The notes under the pieces were generated by a model. That model saw only the letters and a list, made by a program, of their open reading frames with translations. It was not told the origin of the DNA and made no database searches. Both the position numbers and the translations under genes were made by a program. From contig CANGQU010000037.1 of NCBI GenBank assembly GCA_947456345.1, forward strand, positions 1 to 6,756: DNA of 6,756 nt, in the 5' to 3' direction. This stretch comes from Alphaproteobacteria bacterium (GTDB lineage: Bacteria; Pseudomonadota; Alphaproteobacteria; SHNJ01). Below are positions 1 through 5,044 of the stretch, in pieces. Within the stretch, counting starts at the first letter, position 1, and each line of letters opens with the position of its first letter.

Positions 1-1069
1 GTGGATCGACCATCCCGCCCGCCCAAAGACGCAAGCTGGGCAATGCCTCGCGGTGACCCATAATGTCATGGGCGATCCCGTTTTGACTCAGATGCTGGGC
101 GATACCGGCGCATAACTGCCGAGCTTTTTCCCCAAACACGGTTTTAGGTTGCAGGGTAATGGCGGTCATGGAGCGGGCCTTGGCATCCCGGACCATAAAT
201 TCCGCCCAGGCCGAAGCGTCAATCCAAGCCGTGACCAACGCCAGGCTGCGGCGGCTGCGCGCCTGCATTTCGGCCAAGCCGCCATTTCCTTTGATCCAGC
301 GTAACGCGTCGATGCAATCCTCGATACATAGCAAGGATGGGGTGTTGATGGTGTGACCGGCCGCAAATTCCGGATTTAACTTTTTATCCTTTAACAGCCG
401 GAATAACCGGGGCATCGGCCAAGGTGGGGTATAGGATTCCAAGCGTGCCACCGCCCGCGGGCTTAGGACAATCATGCCATGCGCCGCCTCGCCGCCCAGC
501 ACTTTTTGCCAGGAATAAGTGGTCACATCCAATTTATCCCAGGGCAAATCATAGGCAAACGCGGCCGAAGTCGCATCGCAAATCGTCAACCCCGCCCGGT
601 CGGCATGTATCCAATCGCCATCTGGAACGCAGACGCCGGTGGTGGTGCCGTTCCAACAAAAAACGATATCGCGCGCGGGATCGGCCCGGGTCAAATCCGG
701 CAAGCAGCCCGGCTGTGCGGACAAAACCCGGCAATCGGCCAAGCACAATTCCTGTTCGATATCGTGCTGCCACAATTCGCCAAACCGGTCAAAGACCACC
801 ACATCCACCCCGCGCGGCCCCAAAAGCGACCACATCGCCATTTCCATCGCCCCCGTATCCGAACCCGGGGTAATAATCACCGCATAATCATCGGGTATGC
901 TCAGGATCGAGCGCGTTAAAGCAATTAATTCATTGTTTTTTGCCAAGGCCTCGGGTGAGCGGTGGGAGCGGCCCAGTAAAGCGCCGGATAGCGCGGCTGG
1001 TGTCCAGCCCGGGCGTTTACGGGAGGGGCCGGAGCCGAATAAATTGGAACGGGGTTTAGGCAAGGTCAT
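1..1069 (-). CDS. serC: Phosphoserine aminotransferase, alphaproteobacterial type (C-terminus cut by window edge)
   Basis: PLP-dependent enzyme that converts 3-phosphohydroxypyruvate and glutamate to O-phosphoserine and 2-oxoglutarate (serine pathway; also the 4-phosphohydroxythreonine step of PLP synthesis), in the cytoplasm. Seen by translating the minus strand: 356 uninterrupted codons. The N-terminus has SGPSRKRPGW (about 13-22), followed by a GRSHR motif (33-37), PGSDTGAMEMAMW (68-80, cofactor phosphate region), WNGTTTGV (139-146), CDATSAAF (164-171, Asp165 expected to contact the PLP ring nitrogen) and SWQKVLGGE (186-194, Lys189 the expected Schiff-base lysine), then INTPS in the substrate region. 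These match the alphaproteobacterial SerC subfamily as I remember it, whose members are about 370-390 residues, so perhaps 15-30 residues lie outside. The start is fixed: an in-frame TAG lies four codons upstream (1079-1081) with no start codon between. There is no Shine-Dalgarno sequence; an inverted repeat occupies its place. The serA partner, if adjacent, would be beyond the left edge. Confidence 0.95.
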   Translation of the reverse strand, partial: MTLPKPRSNLFGSGPSRKRPGWTPAALSGALLGRSHRSPEALAKNNELIALTRSILSIPDDYAVIITPGSDTGAMEMAMWSLLGPRGVDVVVFDRFGELWQHDIEQELCLADCRVLSAQPGCLPDLTRADPARDIVFCWNGTTTGVCVPDGDWIHADRAGLTICDATSAAFAYDLPWDKLDVTTYSWQKVLGGEAAHGMIVLSPRAVARLESYTPPWPMPRLFRLLKDKKLNPEFAAGHTINTPSLLCIEDCIDALRWIKGNGGLAEMQARSRRSLALVTAWIDASAWAEFMVRDAKARSMTAITLQPKTVFGEKARQLCAGIAQHLSQNGIAHDIMGHREALPSLRLWAGGMVDP

Positions 1070-1085
1070 GGCATATAACTATGCC
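1070..1085. repeat. Inverted repeat abutting the serC start codon (possible operator or 5' hairpin)
   Basis: GGCATA-TAAC-TATGCC is a perfect 6-bp inverted repeat with a 4-base centre. It ends on the base immediately before the serC ATG (1069-1067) and fills the space where a ribosome-binding site would lie. It could be a repressor site, an mRNA hairpin controlling initiation, or chance. The sequence supports the symmetry only; the function is inference. Confidence 0.4.
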
Positions 1086-1116
1086 AATCACCCGTGACTG
1101 CCCAGTATTAAATGCA

Positions 1117-1145
1117 TTGACTTTTTTTTCTTTTAGGGATAAATC
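1117..1145 (+). promoter_or_regulatory. Possible sigma-70-type promoter for the gene at 1174
   Basis: TTGACT (1117-1122, five of six consensus bases) is separated by 17 bases from TAAATC (1140-1145, three of six). It lies in the divergent gap between serC and the unknown gene and would give a leader of about 20 bases before the GGAG at 1164-1167. The -35 is good and the -10 is weak, so this is a suggestion only. Confidence 0.35.
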
Positions 1146-1173
1146 ACCTTAGTTTTTGTTATTGGAGATCAAA

Positions 1174-1854
1174 ATGGCTTTGCAATCTTTAGGTTTTGAC
1201 GCGCTATTGGTGGAAGCTGCCCGCCTGGCAAGCTTGCAGGATGCGGAGCGCGATCCAATGGTGGAGGCAGATTATAAGGCCCTTAAAAATCGTATCACGA
1301 AATACAATACAAACTTTAGTCTTGGCCTAGATTTCACCAATGACGATTGCCTGGCCCAAAGCATCCAACTTTGCCGCGCCTTTTCGCAAAAATGGAATGA
1401 CGAGTGCAAAATCCCGGAATCGCGGCAGACCGATATGGGCAGAAAATTTGCGTTTCTCGCCCCAACTGTACCAAATGAAGAGTTTGGAATTGTATACGCC
1501 GAAGAATTGGTTGAATCTGTTTTGGGCAAGGGCCAAGATGGTAAAATTGCCGATAAATTGCGCGAAGGGTTGATGACGCTAGCAGATCCAGAATATCTGG
1601 CCCGATTGCACGAAAAAACCCGCCATCGTCTGACCAGCTCGGACAGAGAAAAGGAGCTGGCAGAAGCACAATTAAATACATTACAGGCGCAAAACACCAT
1701 CGGGCAAAGCCTGATTCGCTTTATCAATTGGGGGCCGAGCAAATTATGGGCCTGTTTACAAGCCCGCCCTATACCTCGCATGCCAGTAAAATCGCCAAGG
1801 CTAAAGAAAACTTGCAGGAATGGAAGAGCACTGTCGCCCGTACCAGCACATTAG
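1174..1854 (+). CDS. Unknown protein, N-terminal part of a probably frameshifted gene
   Basis: I do not recognise this family. The ATG at 1174 is preferred over an in-frame TTG at 1156 because GGAG (1164-1167) lies six bases before it. The frame gives 226 codons. Residues 1-187 look like a normal soluble, mostly helical protein without signal peptide, ending in a charged helix (SSDREKELAEAQLNTLQAQ, about 153-171) that could form a coiled coil. After Trp186-Gly187 the character changes abruptly: the last 39 residues are rich in Pro, Arg and Cys (for example RPIPRMPVKSPRLKK) and look like an out-of-frame reading. In the -1 frame the same bases give a plausible Ala/Lys/Glu-rich continuation, the frame of the next entry. 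The switch lies at a run of five G (1730-1734). One more G would join both frames into a protein of about 372 residues. It could be a real mutation, a sequencing error or, less likely, a recoding site. The gene diverges from serC. Confidence 0.6.
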   Translation: MALQSLGFDALLVEAARLASLQDAERDPMVEADYKALKNRITKYNTNFSLGLDFTNDDCLAQSIQLCRAFSQKWNDECKIPESRQTDMGRKFAFLAPTVPNEEFGIVYAEELVESVLGKGQDGKIADKLREGLMTLADPEYLARLHEKTRHRLTSSDREKELAEAQLNTLQAQNTIGQSLIRFINWGPSKLWACLQARPIPRMPVKSPRLKKTCRNGRALSPVPAH

Positions 1855-2291
1855 AAGAAAAAATCGCTAAAAAACGCGGCGTTGAACATGTGTCTAAAAT
1901 CCGTCTCTTGGCGGGAAGTAGCGCACCCGTCACCCCCAAAAACCCTGGGCTGAGCGCGACGACGTGGCGATTTGCTAGCATAGCCGCAAGCTTCATGGCG
2001 GTAGCGGCGGTGGCGGTTGGTTATAAATTCCGCAAGCCGATTGGCGAATTGTTGTCTCGACCATCGAATAGCTCGGCTGCGGTCAGTACTACGGTGCCAG
2101 CAGCTAAACCGAAAGCCCAAGCCCCGACAAATTCCGAAAAAAATTCTGTTCCTCCCACTTCGACATCATTTGGGCAAGCCCCTGGTGGCAGCTACAACCC
2201 AACAGTTACAACACCACCTGCGGCTCTTCGCAGTTTTGGGAGTGGCAATAGCCCGCAAACTAGGCCAACGGCTGAACGCGGTTCTAAATAA
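1746..2291 (+). CDS. Unknown single-pass membrane protein, C-terminal part of the frameshifted gene
   Basis: Not recognised. If translated alone, the first ATG is at 1746 (181 residues) with only a weak GAG six bases upstream; an in-frame TTG at 1728 is the other option. It overlaps the previous frame by more than 100 bases, unusual for two separate genes. Numbered from 1746, residues 1-55 are polar and Lys/Glu-rich with helix-forming stretches (SKIAKAKENLQEWKS, TLEEKIAKKRG). Residues about 76-94 form one hydrophobic segment (FASIAASFMAVAAVAVGYK) flanked by Arg and Lys-Arg-Lys, and from about 105 to the end there is a low-complexity tail rich in Ser, Thr, Pro and Ala. With no signal peptide, the topology is uncertain. 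Read together with the upstream frame, it would be a protein with a large soluble N-terminal part, a membrane anchor and a disordered tail. The stop codon overlaps the end of the opposing ridA by eight bases. Confidence 0.55.
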   Translation: MGLFTSPPYTSHASKIAKAKENLQEWKSTVARTSTLEEKIAKKRGVEHVSKIRLLAGSSAPVTPKNPGLSATTWRFASIAASFMAVAAVAVGYKFRKPIGELLSRPSNSSAAVSTTVPAAKPKAQAPTNSEKNSVPPTSTSFGQAPGGSYNPTVTTPPAALRSFGSGNSPQTRPTAERGSK

Positions 2292-2775
2292 TTGCAAAAA
2301 TAGCCTCGACCTCGACCGGGACACCCAGCGGTAGGGCATTTACGCCAACGGCGGCCCGGGCGTGGATACCGGCTTCGCCCAAAATCTCGCCGATAAAATT
2401 GGAGGCGCCGTTGATCACCTTGGGCTGGTCGGTGAAATCATCGGTGCAATTCACAAAGCCGGTCAATTTCACGCAGCGTTGCAAACGTGACCAGTCGCCA
2501 CCTAGCGCGGCGTTCAATTGCGCCAGAACATTGATGGCGCATAATTTCGCAGCATCCTGCGCGGTTGTGATATCGATTTCGCGGCCGACCTTGCCCGTAT
2601 GCGCAACCTGACCATTTTGCATCGGCAGTTGCCCCGACACATAAATCAAATTACCCGCAGCGACATACCCGACATAGGAGGCAATCGGCGTGGGTGGCGT
2701 GGGTAATACAATCCCAGCCTGGGTTAAACGCGCCGCAATGGGGTGAAGGTCGGATTTGTTTTGTGCCATGGCCAT
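2284..2775 (-). CDS. RidA/YjgF/YER057c/UK114-family protein
   Basis: Small trimeric-type protein of the RidA superfamily. Classical RidA hydrolyses reactive 2-aminoacrylate and related enamines/imines released by PLP enzymes; this longer branch (about 150-160 residues) has no role I can state with certainty. The protein has 163 residues. Visible family features are GNLIYVSGQLP (41-51), ATGKVG-like HTGKVG (59-64), a helix with AAKLCAINVLAQL (75-87), LTGFVNCTDDFTDQPKVING (104-123) and HARAAVGVNALPLG (138-151) followed by VEVEAIF (154-160). Arg140 aligns with E. coli RidA Arg105, needed for deaminase activity, and Glu155 with its Glu120, with identical spacing of 15. The start at 2775 is chosen because AGGA (2786-2783) lies seven bases before it; a second ATG two codons later and a longer upstream frame from 2832 lack this. 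A strong minus-strand terminator lies 36 bases upstream. Confidence 0.9.
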   Translation of the reverse strand: MAMAQNKSDLHPIAARLTQAGIVLPTPPTPIASYVGYVAAGNLIYVSGQLPMQNGQVAHTGKVGREIDITTAQDAAKLCAINVLAQLNAALGGDWSRLQRCVKLTGFVNCTDDFTDQPKVINGASNFIGEILGEAGIHARAAVGVNALPLGVPVEVEAIFAII

Positions 2776-2803
2776 GGTAATTTCCTGGGTGAATGCTCTG
2801 CCA

Positions 2804-2832
2804 TTTAAACAAAAAAATTGGGGATAGAGCAA
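2804..2832 (-). promoter_or_regulatory. Weak candidate promoter for ridA, embedded in the terminator
   Basis: On the minus strand TTGCTC (2832-2827) and TTTAAA (2809-2804) are 17 bases apart and would start transcription about 20 bases before the ridA ATG. The match is only three and four of six bases, and the -35 box lies inside the terminator hairpin. If it is not real, ridA must be transcribed by read-through from farther upstream. Confidence 0.22.
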
Positions 2833-2843
2833 GCTCTAACCCC
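2811..2843 (-). terminator. Rho-independent terminator on the minus strand
   Basis: On the minus strand the stem is formed by GGGG-T-TAGAGC and GCTCTA-T-CCCC (2843-2833 with 2830-2820), with one T-T mismatch and a two-base apex that would open to a four-base loop, followed by AA and seven T (2817-2811). The plus strand has no T tract after the hairpin, so it works in one direction only. It cannot serve a listed gene: the nearest gene to the right (3337) points away. It must end an unlisted minus-strand transcript or act as an attenuator in the ridA leader. Confidence 0.8.
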
Positions 2844-2911
2844 AAGTTAGGAGGCAGGGTAAAATCGACGCTACGCCAAAGGAATACCCTTCCCAAAGCG
2901 CGGCGCATAAA

Positions 2912-2934
2912 GAGGAACAGAGGAAGTGGAGGAA
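2912..2934. repeat. Three GAGGAA units at 8-9 base spacing
   Basis: GAGGAA occurs at 2912-2917, 2920-2925 and 2929-2934. On the minus strand these are TTCCTC units in a pyrimidine-rich tract. They may be repeated target-pairing sites of an RNA, or simply a purine-rich tract. Confidence 0.45.
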
Positions 2935-2989
2935 ACAAAAATCGATGGTTGGGCAAAACGGCCTGTAAGGGAATTCTGAGTAATGCGAA

Positions 2990-3056
2990 CCGAAAACAGC
3001 AAAGGCGTCTTCCTTGGTTGGCTATTTATCTAAGTTCAGGGTAAAGCCGAAAACAG
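2990..3056. repeat. Two copies of CCGAAAACAG, 57 bases apart
   Basis: Exact 10-base direct repeat at 2990-2999 and 3047-3056. A second short direct repeat, CAGGGTAAA, occurs at 2855-2863 and 3037-3045, each time preceded at a short distance by AAGTT. These suggest partial internal duplication of the non-coding stretch, though chance cannot be excluded for units this short. Confidence 0.3.
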
Positions 3057-3130
3057 ATAAACGTTACAGAAAAGAAACTAAAACCAGCTAAATTTTGTTT
3101 GCTGTGTTTTGCAAACCACAATTAGTAGCA

Positions 3131-3336
3131 TTAGCTTCTATGGATTGATTCGTAACAACTGAGCATGCCAATGTATAGAGATATCTTTGTTTCGGTTGCG
3201 TGTTTCTGGGGATAATTATCTACCATAATACGCCTTTCGCTTTTGCAGCTCGGCGCGATATAGATGGACTTGGCCGCTATAGTTGGGCAATAGCAAAGCA
3301 AGTGAATGTTTTTTAATTTAGCATTGGGATATGTGC
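3131..3336. other. Non-coding stretch upstream of the complex I subunit gene
   Basis: AT-rich sequence without a supported gene. It holds a perfect 10-bp palindrome GATAATTATC (3211-3220) and an 8-bp one AGATATCT (3178-3185). The promoter of the 3337-5044 gene group should lie here, but I found no convincing pair of -35 and -10 boxes. TATAGT at 3278-3283 is a fair -10 with no matching -35. A minus-strand frame of 31 codons (3226-3131) has only a poor ribosome site and is not called. Confidence 0.4.
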
Positions 3337-3696
3337 ATGCATCTGCTGACCAAAATTTATACCAAATTATTCGGCGACCTGGTGGGGCGCGATGAATTCG
3401 GCAATGAATATTATGTTTTGAAAAAACCGATTGCCAGTTTACGGCAAAAACGCTGGGTGCTGTATACGGGCACCGTCGAAGCGACGCGGGTGCCCCCAGA
3501 TTGGCATGGCTGGCTGCATCATAGCAGCAATTTAATCCCACAAAGCGGCGGCTTGCCGACCAAACAAAAATGGGTCCAGCCGCACCACGCCAACCAGACC
3601 GGCACGGCCCACGCATACTTACCACCCGGCCACGCTTTGGCCCAGGGTAAACGCGCCAAAGCTACTGGCGATTATCAGGCGTGGGAACCGAAATAA
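3337..3696 (+). CDS. NADH:ubiquinone oxidoreductase 17.2 kDa (NDUFA12/B17.2) family subunit
   Basis: Accessory subunit of respiratory complex I, located on the matrix/cytoplasmic side of the enzyme in the mitochondrial and alphaproteobacterial forms. The protein has 119 residues, usual for the bacterial family. Recognisable features are GRDEFGNEYYV near the N-terminus (V-G-x-D-x-x-G-N-x-Y-Y pattern), then RWVLYTG, EATRVPPDWHGWLHH, a KW-x-x-PH-x-x-N-x-TGT segment, and a C-terminal YQAWEPK that corresponds to the family's Y-x-x-W-x-P end. No membrane segment is present. The start at 3337 is chosen because GGGA (3326-3329) lies seven bases before it; the ATG two codons upstream (3331) is directly adjacent to that site and is the alternative. 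The gene leads a same-strand group with mlaD and cysQ. The core nuo genes are not in the window, as is usual for this accessory subunit. Confidence 0.93.
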   Translation: MHLLTKIYTKLFGDLVGRDEFGNEYYVLKKPIASLRQKRWVLYTGTVEATRVPPDWHGWLHHSSNLIPQSGGLPTKQKWVQPHHANQTGTAHAYLPPGHALAQGKRAKATGDYQAWEPK

Positions 3697-3766
3697 ACGG
3701 TTGATTATTTGCTTGACCAAAACCAGGCAATCGGCAAAGAATGCCGCCGCACATCAAGGGGATTCC

Positions 3767-4255
3767 ATGCACCGCAATCATATCGAAGCAGTTTTAGGCG
3801 CCGTCGTTCTTGCCATTGCCGCAATCTTTCTCTGGTTCGCCTATTCCGTCGCCGATATCAAAACCAATAGCGGTTATCCGATCACGGCGCGTTTTGACAA
3901 AGTTGGCGGATTAAAAACCGGCTCGGATGTGCGTCTAAGCGGCATCAAGGTCGGCACGGTCACCAGCATGTCGTTGGATCCCAAAACCTACCAGGCGCAG
4001 GTGGAAATAAGCCTACGCAATGATTTGCAATTGCCTGCCGATACGGTTGCAGAAATTTCCAGCGAAGGCCTACTGGGCGGGAATTTTTTATCCCTCGTTC
4101 CCGGCAGCGAAGAAACCATGATCCCATCCGGTGGCAACATCAAATACACCCAAAGCCCGGTCGATTTGGTGCAATTGCTGGGCCGGTTTATATTCAGCGG
4201 CGCGGATAAAAAATCCGAAAACGCACCGCAAGCTTCGCCTGCGGCTGCGAACTAG
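3767..4255 (+). CDS. mlaD: MlaD-type MCE-domain lipid-transport protein
   Basis: Periplasmic substrate-binding component of the Mla phospholipid transport system, which maintains outer-membrane lipid asymmetry; E. coli MlaD forms a hexameric ring anchored in the inner membrane by the MlaFEB transporter. This protein has 162 residues against 183 in E. coli. Residues about 8-28 are one N-terminal membrane helix (EAVLGAVVLAIAAIFLWFAY), and about 38-115 are the MCE domain with ARFDKVGGLKTGSDVRLSGI, VGTVTSMSLDPKTY and SEGLLGGNFLSLVPG. A helix follows (VDLVQLLGRFIF, 132-143), then an Ala/Pro-rich tail. The start at 3767 has AAGGGGA (3756-3762) at good spacing; the longer frame from 3701 adds residues atypical of the family. 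It lies 70 bases after the complex I subunit gene and nine before cysQ. The mlaE and mlaF partners are not in view and must be elsewhere. Confidence 0.93.
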   Translation: MHRNHIEAVLGAVVLAIAAIFLWFAYSVADIKTNSGYPITARFDKVGGLKTGSDVRLSGIKVGTVTSMSLDPKTYQAQVEISLRNDLQLPADTVAEISSEGLLGGNFLSLVPGSEETMIPSGGNIKYTQSPVDLVQLLGRFIFSGADKKSENAPQASPAAAN

Positions 4256-4264
4256 ATTACGCCC

Positions 4265-5044
4265 ATGACCGAATCCGCCCGCCAGCAACAATGGCTGGCC
4301 AGGCTGGAACCGGATTTGCGCGATCTGGGCCAGCAAATAATCGCCATGCGCGAGCGTGGTTTGCGCTTATCGCAAAAACAGGATCAAAGCCCCGTTACCG
4401 ACGCCGATCACATGGCCGATCGGGAATTGCAAAAAATTTTACAAGCAACCCATCCGTTTCCGGTGATTAGCGAAGAAAGCTATGTGCCGGAAAAAACCCT
4501 GCCAGACACATATTGGTGCGTGGATCCGATCGACAGCACCAAAAATTTTATCAGCGGCGGGGATGCGTTTTCGATCAATATCGCGTTGATAGAAAATTCA
4601 AAACCAATCTTCGGGATTTTATTTTTCCCGGGCCAGAGCTTGCTGGCCGCAGGTGGCAGGGATTTGGCGGCAAGACAAATAGATGGCAAAGGCCAGCTGC
4701 GCGAGCTTAAGGCCAGCCAGGTCGCAACCGATAATTTGCGCCTGGTTGTATCATCGCCTGGCCAGGGACGGATGGAACGGCTAGCGCCCTATTTGCCGGG
4801 CGATCACAAGATTGCTGTGACCAAGCGCATGGATGGGGCGGGAAAATTTCTGCACATCGCTTCGGGCGAAGCGGATTTATATCCCCGTCTAACGCATTTG
4901 TGCGAATGGGATTTAGCGGCAGGCCAGGCGATTATCGAAGCTGCGGGCGGAACCGTTACCACAACCGCCGGCACATCCATAAATTACGGGCAGCGTTTGG
5001 ATTTACGCTGCCCGCATTTTTTAGCTTGGGGAAAAAAATCTTAA
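4265..5044 (+). CDS. cysQ: 3'(2'),5'-bisphosphate nucleotidase, CysQ type (inositol monophosphatase superfamily)
   Basis: Likely dephosphorylates 3'-phosphoadenosine 5'-phosphate (PAP), a by-product of sulfate assimilation, to AMP; cytoplasmic, Mg-dependent and typically Li-sensitive. The protein has 259 residues, normal for CysQ. Metal-site motifs in order are QKQDQSPVTDAD (37-48), SEES (69-72, Glu70), WCVDPIDSTKNF (84-95, Asp87 and Asp90) and EWDLAAGQAIIEAAGG (214-229, Asp216). The DPIDST form, with Ser where many have Gly, is within the known superfamily signature. The SPVT-D-AD motif and the SEES form favour CysQ over SuhB-like inositol monophosphatases, but substrate choice is inferred from family resemblance. 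No clear ribosome site precedes the ATG, nine bases after the mlaD stop, so translation may be coupled to mlaD. Its TAA overlaps the stop codon of the convergent parA. Confidence 0.92.
   Translation: MTESARQQQWLARLEPDLRDLGQQIIAMRERGLRLSQKQDQSPVTDADHMADRELQKILQATHPFPVISEESYVPEKTLPDTYWCVDPIDSTKNFISGGDAFSINIALIENSKPIFGILFFPGQSLLAAGGRDLAARQIDGKGQLRELKASQVATDNLRLVVSSPGQGRMERLAPYLPGDHKIAVTKRMDGAGKFLHIASGEADLYPRLTHLCEWDLAAGQAIIEAAGGTVTTTAGTSINYGQRLDLRCPHFLAWGKKS

Larger units (their letters stand above)
2844..3130 (-). ncRNA. Candidate small RNA or regulated leader ending at the 2811-2843 terminator
   Basis: No convincing protein gene lies here on either strand. The case for a minus-strand RNA is the terminator at its end. 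Just before the terminator stem, the minus strand reads CCTCCT (2854-2849), an exact complement of the Shine-Dalgarno sequence AGGAGG. Farther upstream it has a C/U-rich stretch with three TTCCTC units (2934-2912), one overlapping a second CCTCC (2932-2928). Such motifs occur in anti-Shine-Dalgarno-type regulatory RNAs of alphaproteobacteria. I could not match the sequence to 6S, SRP, RNase P or tmRNA, nor to a riboswitch class I know. The 5' end and promoter are not located; 3130 is an arbitrary outer limit. Confidence 0.35.

Noticed and set aside
424..919. Long plus-strand frames across serC
   Set aside because: They are shadows of serC, rich in Arg and Pro, without ribosome sites. The minus strand carries a complete set of SerC motifs over the same bases.
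1121..1135. T-rich tract as a terminator T run
   Set aside because: No stable GC-rich stem precedes it on the plus strand, and both flanking genes point away from it.
2945..2968. Seven-codon plus-strand frame after GGAGGA (2928-2933), as a possible leader peptide
   Set aside because: The spacing of about 12 bases is too long, no gene follows on the plus strand, and the purine tract is better explained as the complement of a pyrimidine-rich minus-strand RNA.
2793..3044. Plus-strand frame of 83 codons, very rich in Arg, Lys and Asn
   Set aside because: It starts inside the ridA leader and runs through the terminator hairpin. It has no family resemblance and its composition is typical of a chance frame.
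2844..3130. Match to 6S RNA, SRP RNA, RNase P RNA, tmRNA or a classical riboswitch
   Set aside because: I searched both strands by eye for their conserved cores (for example the SRP GGAAGGAAGCA loop and the RNase P GAGGAAAGTCC element) and found none.
3131..3226. Minus-strand frame of 31 codons starting at 3226 (MVDNYPQKHATETK...)
   Set aside because: The ribosome site is poor (AAAGG only) and there is no convincing promoter or recognisable motif. It could be part of the hidden minus-strand transcript but cannot be supported as a gene.
4514..4552. Ser in place of Gly in the CysQ DPIDST motif as a possible lost active site
   Set aside because: The inositol monophosphatase signature allows Ser at this position, and both metal-binding Asp residues are present.
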